In this document: positions 8,363-19,800 of the stretch, piece by piece
Numbering within the stretch: position 1 is the stretch's first letter
How the letters are laid out: each line of letters starts with the position of its first letter
Origin: Streptomyces caniscabiei
GTDB lineage: Bacteria; Actinomycetota; Actinomycetes; Streptomycetales; Streptomycetaceae
Direction: 5' to 3'
DNA length: 64,000 bases
Assembly (NCBI RefSeq): GCF_014930365.1
Contig: NZ_JABXWI010000007.1
Coordinates: 310,001 to 374,000, forward strand
Notes under the pieces: generated by a model
The model's input: only the letters and a program-made list of their open reading frames with translations
Databases searched by the model: none
Told to the model about the DNA's origin: nothing
Program-made: the position numbers and the translations under genes

Positions 8363-9913
8363 GTGCGAATACGCACGCGCACAGCGGGGTTGGCCCTGCT
8401 GGCTTCCGTCGTCATGTCATCGGGGCTGTTGCCCTCCAGCGTCGCCGGGGTGGCAGCGGCGGCCACCTGCACGGCGGGGACGTCCACCGACTTCAACGGC
8501 GACGGCGTCGTCGACACGGTCGTCGCGGACCCGAACGCCGCGGTGGGCGGCGTCAAGGGCGCCGGCCTGGTGCGGGTGATCCTGGGCGGCGGCAAGGGGG
8601 TCTTCGAGATCTCGCAGGCCACTCCCGGCATGAACGCGGCGCCCGAGCCCGGTGACGGCTTCGGCACCTCCCGCACGACCTACGACGCCGACGGGGACGG
8701 CTGCACCGACCTCGTCGTCGGGGTGCCGTACGAGGACATCACCAAGGACGGGGCGAGGCTCGTCGACGCCGGGGCGATCTACATCGTCCACGGCACGCCC
8801 ACCGGTATCGGCGAGGGCTCCGTGATCGAGGGCTACAGCCAGTCGGGGCTGGACGCCGACACCACCACCGAGGCGTACGACTGGTTCGGACAGTCCGTCA
8901 AGGGCGGCGAGACCGCGAGCGGTGTGCCCTACCTGGTCGTCGGAGTGCCCGGCGAGAACGTCGTCACCGGCGGCACCGACTACGCGGACGCCGGCTGCGT
9001 GCACTACATCCAGGGCAGCACCAGGACGACCGTCAACCAGAGCGACCCGGGGGTGCCCGGAACCGTCGAGGCCCACGACCGCTTCGGCTACTCCGTGGCC
9101 GGTACCAACCGCTACTTCGGCGTCGGCATCCCGGGCGAGGCCATCGAGGGCGAGACCTTCGCCGGAGGTGTCGCGGTCTTCAACCACACCCTCGCAGGCG
9201 GCGTCCCCACCGCCCTGGCCGGATTCGACCAGGACGCCCCTGGGGTGACCGGCACGGCCGAGACCGACGACGGCTTCGGCACCTCGATCGCCATGACCGG
9301 CTACCGGCCGAGCGACCAGACGTACAACTCCGACGTCCTGCTCGCCGTCGGCACGCCCGGCGAGGACATCGGCACGGTCGCCGAGGCGGGCGGCGCGGCG
9401 GTCTTCCGGATCCAGCCCTCCGGCGCGTACACCGAGACGGCGGCCGTCGACGCCGCGGTGGCGGACGTCGAGGGCGACCCCGTGGCGGGCGACTTCCTGG
9501 GCCAGCGCGTGGCCATCTCCAACACCAACACGAATGTGGTGACCACCGCCGACACCGTACGGCTGGCCGTCGGCATCCCCGGCAAGGACGTCGGCGCCGC
9601 CACCGACGCGGGAGCCGTCCAGGTCTTCCGGCCGCTGGGCACGATCGGCGCGGCCGACCGGCTGGTCACCCGCGGCTCGGGCCTGCCGGGTAGCGCCACC
9701 AGGCGGGACCACCTGGGCATGTCGCTGACCGGTGGCGCGAACAACCTCTACGTCGGGGTGCCCTTCAGCAAGGCCTCCGGCACCACCAAGGGGGTCCTCC
9801 ACGTCGTGACGTGGGCCGACCTCGACGGCACCACCAGCACGGGTGCCACCACGTACCAGCCGGGATCGGGCGGACTGCCCGACAGCGGCGTCTCGTTCGG
9901 CGTGGTCGGGTGA
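8363..9913 (+). CDS. secreted FG-GAP / integrin-alpha-like beta-propeller protein
   Basis: 516 residues, GTG start behind AGGGG. A signal peptide (to about residue 34, cut near AAAATC) leads into about seven repeats. Each repeat has a calcium-loop-like DxNGDG or DADGDG sequence or an F/LGxS strand, and ends in V-G-x-P-G-E-D/N-type motifs (VGVPYEDI, VGVPGENV, VGIPGEAI, VGTPGEDI, VGIPGKDV). This is the pattern of FG-GAP repeats folding into a seven-bladed propeller. It begins a cluster of large secreted proteins ending in an RHS toxin, so it may be an accessory surface or adhesion component. No enzyme motif is seen. Confidence 0.85.
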   Translation: MRIRTRTAGLALLASVVMSSGLLPSSVAGVAAAATCTAGTSTDFNGDGVVDTVVADPNAAVGGVKGAGLVRVILGGGKGVFEISQATPGMNAAPEPGDGFGTSRTTYDADGDGCTDLVVGVPYEDITKDGARLVDAGAIYIVHGTPTGIGEGSVIEGYSQSGLDADTTTEAYDWFGQSVKGGETASGVPYLVVGVPGENVVTGGTDYADAGCVHYIQGSTRTTVNQSDPGVPGTVEAHDRFGYSVAGTNRYFGVGIPGEAIEGETFAGGVAVFNHTLAGGVPTALAGFDQDAPGVTGTAETDDGFGTSIAMTGYRPSDQTYNSDVLLAVGTPGEDIGTVAEAGGAAVFRIQPSGAYTETAAVDAAVADVEGDPVAGDFLGQRVAISNTNTNVVTTADTVRLAVGIPGKDVGAATDAGAVQVFRPLGTIGAADRLVTRGSGLPGSATRRDHLGMSLTGGANNLYVGVPFSKASGTTKGVLHVVTWADLDGTTSTGATTYQPGSGGLPDSGVSFGVVG

Positions 9914-9945
9914 CGGACGGCATGGAGACAAGGAAGTACACCGCG

Positions 9946-12900
9946 ATGACGTTCCGTTCGAACAGAGGTGCGGAAGAAGGGGTGGGCGGCAGACGGCCGG
10001 TCCGCTCGCTCACCGTCGCCACCGCGCTGACGGCCCTGCTGGTCATGACGCTCGGCAACGCCCCCGCCCCCGAGCCCACGGCCGCGGCCGTCGCCACGGA
10101 CAAGGCCGCCGAGAAGGCGGGCAAGGGTTCCGCCACGGCCCTCACCGAGGACGCCGCCCAGGACCGTGCCGCGAAGACCGGGAAGAAGGTCGAGATCACC
10201 GGCCTTCGCGACGAGCGCAGCACGACGGTCGCCAACCCGGACGGCACCTTCACCGTCACCGAGTACGTGCAGCCGGTCCGCACCCGCAAGAACGGCGCGT
10301 GGACCGACATCGACACCACGCTGGTCAAGCGGGACAACGGAACCTACGCGCCCAGGGCCGCCGTCACCGCGATGGCCTTCTCCGGCGGCGGCGACCGCAC
10401 CTTCGCCGAGATCGAGAAGGACGGGCGCGCCCTCTCCCTCGACTGGCCCGGCACCCTGCCCGAGCCCAGGATCGACGGTTCCACCGCGACCTACCGCGAC
10501 GTCCTGCCCGGCGTCGACCTCAAGGTCACCGCGAACGCCGAGGGCTTCTCCCACGTCCTCGTGGTCAAGAACGCCGAGGCCGCCGCCCACCCCGACCTCG
10601 CCACCCTCGAACTCCCCGTCGACACCACCTCGGTGGAGCTGACGGAGAGCGCCGGCGGCGGTCTGACCGCCACCGACAGCGGTTCCGGCGGCGCGGTCTT
10701 CGAGGCGCCGAAGCCGTTGATGTGGGACTCCAGCGAGGGCACCGGCGAACCGGCCGACACCCCCGCGGCCCCCGGCGAGGACATCACGCCGCCCGACGGC
10801 GCCACCGTCGAGGACGTGGAGGTGGCCGTCGACTCCGACAGCGTCACCCTCACCCCCGACGCGGACCTGCTCACCGGCGACGACACGGTGTACCCGGTCT
10901 ACATCGACCCCGTGTTCCGCACCGCCAACCGCACCGGCTGGACCATGGTGTCCTCCGACTCCCCGTCCGACTCCTTCTGGAAGTTCGACGACGACGAGGG
11001 CGTGGGCCTCTGCCCCTCCAACGTCTCCTTCCGCTGCTCCAGCGGCAGCGACAGGAAGCGGCAGTTCTTCGCCATCCCGACCGGGGCCTTCGAGGGCAAG
11101 GACATCGTCGAGGCGCAGTTCGCCGTGACGCTGGTCCACTCCTACAGCGACTCCGCGCGCGAGGTGCAGCTGGCCCGCGTCAACAGCACCGGCGCGAGCG
11201 CGATCAGTTCGAGGACGAACTGGTCCAACCAGCCCCCCTCGAAGGACACGATCACCGCCAAGTCGCCCACAGACACCGCCGGTTCGTGCACCTCGACCAA
11301 CCAGAACGTGCGCTTCGGCGTGACGGGCACCATCCGGACCGCGGCCGACAAGGGCTGGGACACCACCACGTTCCGCCTCAAGGCCACCAACGAGTCGGAC
11401 GTCTCGTACTGGAAGCGTTTCTGCGGCAACGCCCACCTCGAAGTGACCTACAACCGGCCGCCGTTGCAGCCGGACCAGGACGCCCTGCAGATGAAGCCGG
11501 GCGGGTCCTGCGAGTTCGGCGCGGCCACCGAGCACTACGTCACCGAGGCGCCCCGCGTCAGTGTCGTGCTCAAGGACCACGACCACAACGACACCGGCTC
11601 CAACTCCGAGAAGCTCCAAGCCCAGTTCAAGGTCTTCTGGGAGAAGGACGGCCAGACGGTCACGCACTACGCCACGACGGGTCAGCGCGCCACCACCAAC
11701 GTCAGCAAGAAGATCACCCAGACCGGTCAGGCGACGTTCTTCTACACCATCGGCAGCGACGTCAAGGACGACGGCGAGGCCGGCTTCACCCTCCCGAAGA
11801 ACACCGTCATCGGCTGGGCCGTGCGCGGCTACGACCAGGAGGCCTACGGCGCCTGGTCCTCCGACGGCACACAGACCCGCTGCGAGTTCATCTACGACCC
11901 CACGCAGCCCAAGTCGGCGACCGTCACCTCCGCCGCCTACCCGGACGACGAGGCCTGGCACGTCGGCACCGGCGACTACGGCAGCTTCACCATGGACTCC
12001 CCCTCCGCCGACGTCACCAAGTACACGTACCGCTTCACCGGCCCGCACGCGGTGAACACCCCGAAGACGGTGGCCGCCGAGTCCACCGGCGGCCCGGCGA
12101 CCGTCCGCTGGATGCCGCCGAGCGAGGGCACGTACGCGCTGCACGTCACGGCCGTCGACGGCGCGGGCAACGCGCAGAAGACCCCGACGGTGCACGTCTT
12201 CCTCGTCAGCGACGGCCGGGCACCGGTCGCGGCCTGGACCCTCGGCGACGCCAGGGGCTCCACGAAGGCCGCAGGCAGCGGGGACGCGCCCGACGCCACC
12301 GCCGGCTCCGGTGTGACCTTCGGCGCCGGGGGACCGCTCGGCTCCGCCGACACCGCCGTCTCCTTCGACGGCACCGAGAACGCCTGGCTCGACGCGGGCG
12401 AGCCCGCCGTCGACACCGGCCGCACCTTCTCCGTCGGCGCCTGGGTGATGCTGCCCTCGCTGCCGAAGGAGAACATGACCGTCGTCAGCCAGGACGGCAC
12501 CGCCCAGCCCGGTTTCGAGCTCGGCTACGACGTGGACTCCGCGTCGTGGACCTTCCGCATCCCCTACGGGGACATCGAGTCGCTCGGCACCTGGAAGGTC
12601 TCGGGCGCCGCCGCCGTCCCCGGCAGTTGGACGCATCTCATCGGGGTCTACGACGCCGAGCAGCGCATGATGATGCTGTACGTCAACGGCGTCCTGGTCG
12701 CCGACGACGTCCAGGCCCGCCGCACCACCTGGAACGCGGGCGGCGCCGTACAGATCGGCCGCAAGCTGGCCCTCGACGGCTACCTCGGACACCTCAAGGG
12801 CACGGTCGCCGACGTCAAGATCCACGACCGGGTGATCCCGCCCGCCGAGGGGCAGGAGCTGGGCGGTATCCGGCCCCACCAGCTCGCCTACTGGCCGCTC

Positions 12901-13605
12901 GACGCGTCCGCGTCCGGCCTCTCCCCGGAGGTCGACGGCGGCACCGGTCTCACCCTGGGCGGCGGCGCCTCCGTCTACCTGCCCGACGACTCCTGTGACC
13001 CCGAGGCCGACCCGGAGTGCGTACCCCCGGCCGAGCCGCTGTGGGGCGACGGGCACCTGGCGCTGAACGGCACGAACGCCTACGCGACCCGCGCCGCCGG
13101 CGTGCTCTCCGCGGAGGACAGCTTCACCCTCACCGCCCGCGCCCGGCTCGCCGCGCCCGGCTCCACCGCGGACCAGACGGTGCTCTCGTTGTCCGGCGCC
13201 AAGGGCAGCGCGATCACGGTCAAGTACCTGGCCGCGAGCAACCGCTGGCAGCTGAGGGTGACCGACGCGGACGCGGCGGCCCCGGCGGTCACCACGGTTC
13301 TCGACAACGGCGACCTGCCGAGCGCGGAGGGCGACGGCGACCATCTGGCGCTCGTCCACAACGCGGTCTTCGGTGACGTGCTGCTCTACGTCAACGGCGT
13401 CGCGGTGGCGGAGGCCCCCTGGGACAACACGTGGGACTTCACGACCACGCGCCTCCAGGTCGGCCGCACCCTCACCGGTACGGCCGGGAGCGAGTACTTC
13501 TCCGGGGCGGTCGACGAAGTCCGCATGTACCAGGGGCCGTTGGACGCGTCCCTGGTGACGTTGGTGGCGGTCATGCCGTCGGGCTCCAGCATCAGCGAAG
13601 GATGA
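9946..13605 (+). CDS. secreted DNRLRE/LamG jelly-roll protein of RHS locus
   Basis: About 1219 residues from ATG 9946, which has AGGAAG 9 nt upstream; ATG 9922 is the alternative. It has a signal peptide. An N-terminal region (GTFTVTEYVQPVRTRKNGAW...) typical of RHS-associated secreted proteins is followed by a DNRLRE-like region (about 330-505, four cysteines). A fibronectin/Ig-like stretch comes next, then two LamG/concanavalin-type domains (about 760-970 and 1030-1215) containing SFDGTENAWLD and LALNGTNAYATR strands. It lies between the FG-GAP gene and the RHS gene, all collinear. Likely extracellular and non-enzymatic; carbohydrate or partner binding is inferred from the LamG fold. Confidence 0.82.
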   Translation: MTFRSNRGAEEGVGGRRPVRSLTVATALTALLVMTLGNAPAPEPTAAAVATDKAAEKAGKGSATALTEDAAQDRAAKTGKKVEITGLRDERSTTVANPDGTFTVTEYVQPVRTRKNGAWTDIDTTLVKRDNGTYAPRAAVTAMAFSGGGDRTFAEIEKDGRALSLDWPGTLPEPRIDGSTATYRDVLPGVDLKVTANAEGFSHVLVVKNAEAAAHPDLATLELPVDTTSVELTESAGGGLTATDSGSGGAVFEAPKPLMWDSSEGTGEPADTPAAPGEDITPPDGATVEDVEVAVDSDSVTLTPDADLLTGDDTVYPVYIDPVFRTANRTGWTMVSSDSPSDSFWKFDDDEGVGLCPSNVSFRCSSGSDRKRQFFAIPTGAFEGKDIVEAQFAVTLVHSYSDSAREVQLARVNSTGASAISSRTNWSNQPPSKDTITAKSPTDTAGSCTSTNQNVRFGVTGTIRTAADKGWDTTTFRLKATNESDVSYWKRFCGNAHLEVTYNRPPLQPDQDALQMKPGGSCEFGAATEHYVTEAPRVSVVLKDHDHNDTGSNSEKLQAQFKVFWEKDGQTVTHYATTGQRATTNVSKKITQTGQATFFYTIGSDVKDDGEAGFTLPKNTVIGWAVRGYDQEAYGAWSSDGTQTRCEFIYDPTQPKSATVTSAAYPDDEAWHVGTGDYGSFTMDSPSADVTKYTYRFTGPHAVNTPKTVAAESTGGPATVRWMPPSEGTYALHVTAVDGAGNAQKTPTVHVFLVSDGRAPVAAWTLGDARGSTKAAGSGDAPDATAGSGVTFGAGGPLGSADTAVSFDGTENAWLDAGEPAVDTGRTFSVGAWVMLPSLPKENMTVVSQDGTAQPGFELGYDVDSASWTFRIPYGDIESLGTWKVSGAAAVPGSWTHLIGVYDAEQRMMMLYVNGVLVADDVQARRTTWNAGGAVQIGRKLALDGYLGHLKGTVADVKIHDRVIPPAEGQELGGIRPHQLAYWPLDASASGLSPEVDGGTGLTLGGGASVYLPDDSCDPEADPECVPPAEPLWGDGHLALNGTNAYATRAAGVLSAEDSFTLTARARLAAPGSTADQTVLSLSGAKGSAITVKYLAASNRWQLRVTDADAAAPAVTTVLDNGDLPSAEGDGDHLALVHNAVFGDVLLYVNGVAVAEAPWDNTWDFTTTRLQVGRTLTGTAGSEYFSGAVDEVRMYQGPLDASLVTLVAVMPSGSSISEG

Positions 13606-13643
13606 CCAGGCCGTTCTTCGTCCGCTGACCGTCCGTGGCTGAT

Positions 13644-13686
13644 CGCGCGGTTCCCCGCGCCCCTCAGGGGCGCGGGGAACCGCGCG
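13644..13686. terminator. perfect 21-bp palindromic hairpin (dispersed Streptomyces type)
   Basis: Two 21-base arms are perfectly complementary around a single C, built on a ttccccgcgcccct core. It lies 39 bp after the LamG gene stop. The core recurs next to the hairpin after icmB, which fits a dispersed intergenic terminator or repeat family. Confidence 0.8.
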
Positions 13687-13813
13687 AGCGCCCCCACCGG
13701 CCGGTGGCCGCGCAACCGACCGACCGCGCCCGCCCGTAGCGCCCCGGCCCCACCCACTCCACCCCTCCCCCTCCACCCCCTCTCTTCCCGATCCCCTCCT
13801 GACGGGAGACGTC

Positions 13814-16800
13814 ATGTCCTCGCCCCCCTGGTACCGGTCCCCGAGACCGGCCTGGCGCACCGGCCGACGCCGCGCCGCGCTCGTGCTCGGCCTCGCGCTG
13901 TCGATCGGCCTGCTGCCCCAGTACTCCCCCCAGGCCCTCGCCGCGAACGACGGCCTCACCAAGCCCAAGACCCAGACCGAACTCGACGACCCGGTCCGCG
14001 GCAAGAACGCCGAGCCCGACAGGTTCAAGCAGGGCGACGACGCCGCGAAGGCCGCCGTCAAGGACGCGGAGAAGACCGCCTGGCCCAAGGCGGCCACCGC
14101 CGAAGTCGCCCTCAGCAGCGACAAGGCCACCCGGGCCAAGGGCCTCCCCCTGACCGCCAGGGCCACCGGCGGCAGAGACGCCGCCGACTCCCTCCGCGTC
14201 GAGGTCCTCGGCCGCAAGGCCACCACCGCGGCCGGTGTCGACGGCGTCCTGTTCACGGTCGCCCGCGCCGACGGCGAGGACAGCAGGGGCACCGCCCAGG
14301 TCGCCCTGGACTACTCGGCCTTCGCGGACGCGTTCGGCGGCGGCTACGGCTCCCGGCTGCGCCTCGCGCAGTACCCGGACTGTGTGCTGACCACGCCGGA
14401 GAAGAAGAGCTGCTCGACGCCGACGTTCCTGAGGAGCACCAACAACGCGGCGCAGCAGACCCTCACCGCCAAGGTCACGGCGGCCGGCGACACGGCCGGC
14501 ACCGGGACCCAGCTGGTGCGGGCCGCGACCGCGAGCACATCCTCGGCGACCGTGCTGGCGGCGACCGCCGGCGCGGAGGGCGACGGCGGCGACTACAAGG
14601 CGACGAGCCTGAAGGCGTCCTCCGAGTGGGGAGTCGACACCTCGTCCGGCGCTTTCACCTGGTCGTACCCGCTCACCACCCCGCCCGTCCCCGGGGGCTC
14701 GCAACCCAACGTCGGCCTCTCCTACAACTCCCAGTCGGTGGACGGCCAGACCGCGGCCACCAACAACCAGGGTTCGTGGATCGGCCAGGGCTTCACCTAC
14801 GAGCCCGGCTTCATCGAGCGCAACTACAAGGCCTGCGCCGACGACGGTCACGAGGACACGTACGGCGACCAGTGCTGGGCGTACGACAACGCCACGCTGT
14901 CCCTCGCGGGCGGCACCTCCGGCGAGATCGTCAAGGACGACACCACCGGGGAGTGGCGGGTCAGCGGTGACGACAACTCCAAGGTCGAAAAGCTGACCGA
15001 CGCCACCAACGGCGACAACAACGGTGAGCACTGGAAGGTCACCACGACCGACGGCACCCAGTACTTCTTCGGCCTGGGCCGCCTCCCCGGTTACAGCAGT
15101 GGCAAGGAGGAGACCGCCTCCACCTGGACCGTCCCCGTGTACGGCGACGACTCCGGCGAGCCCTGCCACGCCGCGGCCTTCGCCGACTCCCACTGCGTCC
15201 AGGCCTGGCGCTGGAACCTCGACCACGTCATCGACCCGCACGGCAATGTCATGTCGTACTACTACGGCAAGGAGACGAACCACTACACGCAGGGTCTGAA
15301 GACCGGCGAGAACGGCAAGGCGTACGTCCGCGGCGGGTACCTCAAGCGGATCGACTACGGTCAGCGCGCCGGCAAGGTCTACTCGACCGAGCCGTCCGCC
15401 CGTGTCGTCTTCACCACCGCCGAGCGCTGCGTCGGCGACCTCACCGACTGCGAGGCCTCCGACCTCACGGACGCCACGGCCGCCGACTGGCCGGACGTGC
15501 CCTGGGACCAGAACTGCAAGGCCGACACCAAGTGCGCCGGGCAGAACTCGCCGACCTTCTGGACCCGCAAGAAGCTCACGAAGATCACCACGCAGATCCG
15601 CACCGGTGACTCCACGTACTCGGCGGTCGACGAGTGGGCCCTCTCCCACGACTTCACCGACAACGGTGACGGCTCCAAGTCGCTGTGGCTGAAAGCCATC
15701 GACCACACCGGCAAGGTGGGCACCGACGTCCCGATGCCGTCCGTGGAGCTCTACGGCCAGCAGCTCGCCAGCCGGGTCGACGTGGCCGGCGACAACATCC
15801 AGCCCTTCCACCGCTTCCGTCTGTCGGCAGTGAAGAACGAGACCGGCGGGGTCCTCAGCGTCAACTACGCGGACACCCAGTGCACGTCGAGCACCCTGCC
15901 AGCGGAGGACTCCTCCACCAAGCGCTGCTTCCCGGTCAAGTGGAGTCCGCCGGGTGCCGAGGAGCCGATCGTCGACTGGTTCCACAAGTACGTCGTCGCC
16001 TCCGTCGTGGAGCAGGACCTCATCGGCGGCAACGCCGAGAAGATCACCTCGTACACCTACCTCGGCGACGCCGGCTGGCGGAAGGTCAGGCCCGACGGCA
16101 TCACCACCGCCGAGTTCCGCACCTGGGGCGACTGGCGTGGCTACGGCCGGGTCCGTGTCGAGACCTCCGGCGGCACCAACTCGGCCGCGAACACCAGGGC
16201 CGAGCACATCTTCTTCCGAGGGCTCGACGGTGACGTCGACGCCGACGGGGACTCCCGCTCGGCCACGGTCAAGGACTCCGCCGGCACCTCCTACGAGGAC
16301 TCCGACTGGAAGGCCGGCCAGGAGCTGGAGACGATCACCTACAACGGCTCCGACATCACCCAGCGGGCGGTCACGCTGCCCTGGACCCACGTCACGGCCA
16401 CCCGCGTGGAGGACTGGGGCACCCGCCGGGCGCGCTACCTCCGCCCCGGCTCCGTCGACACCTACGTCTCCCTCGGCTCCGGCAACTGGCGCCACCTCAA
16501 GTCGACCACCGCCTACGACGACGAGGCCGGCCGCGCCATCCGCGTGGACGACGACGGCGAGGTCGGCGTCGCCGACAACGAGTGCACCCGCACCGAGTAC
16601 GCCGACAACGCGAGCCTCCACCTCTACTCGTACGTCTCCCGCGTGGAGAAGGTCGGCGTCGACTGCTCGACGACGCCGAACCGCAGGACGGACGTCATCT
16701 CCGACGAGCTGACCCACTACGACGGTTCGACCACCCTGGGCGCGGCCCCCACCAAGGGCGACGCGACCATGACCAAGAAGCTGTCGGCGCACGACGGCAC

Positions 16801-19800
16801 GACGGCCACGTACCGGACGACCGCGGCGACGACGTACGACGACCACGGGCGCCCACTGGTGGTGAAGGACGCGCAGACGACGTCGTCTGCGACGGCGTAC
16901 ACCTCCTCCACCACCTACACGGACACATACGGTCTGGCGACGAAGTCGACGACCACGAACAGGCTGGGCTGGACGACCTCCACCGAGTACGCCCCCCAGA
17001 GGGGTCTGCCCAGCGCGAAGGTCGACCAGAACGGCAAGCGCACCGAGCTGGCCTACGACGGCGCAGGCCGTCTCACCTCCGTCTGGCTGCCGGACCGCAT
17101 CGGGCTGAGCGCCTCGATCAAGTACCAGTACCTGGTCCGCGGCGACGACGCTCCGACGGCCGTCCACACCCAGCGGATCGAGAACGACGGCACGTCGTAC
17201 GGCAGTGAGTGGTCTCTGTACGACGGCCTTCTGAGGCCCCGCCAGGTACAGACCGAGGGCGCCGACGGCGGCCGTATGGTCGCGGACACTCTGTACGACG
17301 GCTCCGGCCGTGTGATGAAGGTCAACGACACCTACTCCACCGCGGGTGCCCCGTCTGCCACGCTCTTCGAGCCGGTGGACGCCGACCTCGACGCGCAGAC
17401 GGTGACGGAGTATGACGGGGTCGGCCGTGTCACGGCGACCATCTTCAAGGTCCAGGGCGTCGAGAAGTACCGTACGACGTACGCGTACGGCGGCGACCGG
17501 GTCACGACGACCCCGCCCACGGGTGGCACGAAGTCGACCGTCGTGACGGACGCGCGGGATCGGACCACGGCCCGCATCCAGTACCCGGCGTCCGGTGACG
17601 CGGTCACCACCACGTACGACTACACAGACGCGGGCCTGCTGTCGCATGTGACGGACAACCAGGGCAACGCGTGGTCCTACACCTACGACCAGCTGGGCCG
17701 CAAGAAGTCGGCGGCGGACCCGGACGCGGGTGACACCACGTTCACGTACGACGAACTGGACCGGCAGACCTCGTACACGGTCAACGGCAACAGGACCTCG
17801 ACCGTGTACGACGAACTGGGCCGCGCTGTCTCGACCTGGGACGGCGATGCCACCACCGGCACCAGGCTCTCGGTCACCAGATACGACACGGTCGCCAAGG
17901 GCGAGCTGTACGGCGTCTACACCTACAGGGACGGCGCGGTCTACTCGTCGGTGACCTATCCGACGCTCGACCCGGAGAACGACTACAAGCCGGTCTCGAC
18001 CAAGTACTTCCTGTCGAAGACGGCCGAGCCGCAGCTCGGTGGCACGTACGAATTCACCACCCAGTACAACGACGACGGCACGGTGCAGGGCCAGGGCCTG
18101 CCGGCGGCGGGCGGTCTGACGGGCGAGGCGCTGTCGTACAGGTACGACGAGCTGCAGCGTCCTGTCGCGCTCAACACCTCCCTGGGCGGCGGCAACGGCA
18201 GTTATGTGTCGGACGTCACCTACTCCCCGACCTCGAACCTGGAACAACTGGAGCTGTCCACGGGGGACTCGTCGGCCCCCAAGACGTGGATCACCAACAC
18301 CTTCGAGCAGGGCACGGACCGTCTGACCCGCTCGCGGATGGACGTGCAGGGTGCGCCGAGCGTCGCGTACGACGCGAGATACACGTATACCGCCGTGGGC
18401 GACGTCCTCTCCGTCGCTGACACCCCGTCCGGCGGCACGAGCGACGTGCAGTGCTTCGCGTACGACGGTATGCGCCGGCTGACGGACATGTGGACGTCGT
18501 CGGTGACTCCCGGCCGCGCGTCGGGCACGGGAGCATCGGAGAGCGCGTGCTCCTCGGGCGCGTCGTCCTCCACGGTCGGGGGAGCGGCCCCGTACTGGAC
18601 GGAGTACGGCTACGACTCGATCGGAAACCGCACGAGCGACGTGCGGCACGGGCTGAACGGCGGGCCGACGTCGACCCGTTCGTACCGGTACGGAGAGAAG
18701 GGCTCAGGCCCGGACGGAGGGACCTCCGGCGCCCACACGGTGTCGTCGATCACCGAGACGACGACGGCGACCGGTACCACTCCGCAGATCACCTCCGAGG
18801 ACACCTACACCTACGACGCGTCCGGCAACACCAGGACGCGCGTGCTGGACGGGGACACCCAGGCATTGGACTGGGACAGGCAGGGCGAGCTGACGAAGGT
18901 CACGAACGCCGATGGGTCGGTGACCTCATACAAGTACGACGCGCTGGGGCAGCGGATCCTGCGGGACACACCCGCCGAGAAGACGTTCTACCTGCCGGGC
19001 ATGGAGCTCCACCTGGCGAAATCCACCTCCACGGTGACGGCGACGCGCTACTACACCTTCGCCTCGATCACCGTCGCGATGCGGGAGGCGGACGGCGTCC
19101 GCTTCCTGGCGGCCGACCACCAGGGCACAGCCCAGCTGGCGGTCGACGCGGGCACGGGCGAGACGACCCGTCGCCGTTCGGACCCGTTCGGCAACGCACG
19201 CGACGAGTCCACGTCGTCCTCCACCGGATGGGTCAACGACAAGGGCTTCGTAGGCGGCACGATCCAGGGGTCCACCGGTCTGACGACACTGGGGGCACGC
19301 GAGTACGACACGGACACCGGCCGCTTCATCTCGGCGGACCCGATCGTCGACTACACCGACCCACAGCAGATCAACGGCTACGCCTACTCCAACAACAACC
19401 CAGTCACCTTCAGCGACGCCTCCGGACTGCGGCTCGCGGAGTGCGTGGGCGGCTGGCAGGAGTGCGGCCCTTGGCCGACCGGCCACAAGCGCGGCGCGGT
19501 GTCCGCCAACCCCGACGGCACGGGCGGCCCCGCCCCGGCCGGCAACACCTACACGGCCGCGCAGGCGAAGGCGGACCACGCCCGGGCGGAGGAGGAGGCG
19601 GCCAAGCAGCGCGCCATCGCCATCGCCAAAGAACTCGGCAAGATCATCGCCGACGAGCTGGGCATCACGGACGCGTTGGACTGCTTCACCACAGGCAGCC
19701 TCGGCTCCTGCGGGGCGACCGCGGTGAACATCGTCACTTCGCTGATCGGCGGCGGTCCCGTCGGCAAGCTCGTCTCGAAGTACTGGTACCGGCTCGACAA

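Noticed and set aside
9748..14292. 1514-residue minus-strand open frame antisense to the LamG and RHS genes
   Set aside because: Typical antisense frame of GC-rich DNA: Gly/Arg/Val-rich translation with no motifs, while the plus strand encodes clear domains.
13664..18649. 1661-residue minus-strand open frame
   Set aside because: Antisense shadow of the RHS repeats; low-complexity Val/Gly/Arg translation.
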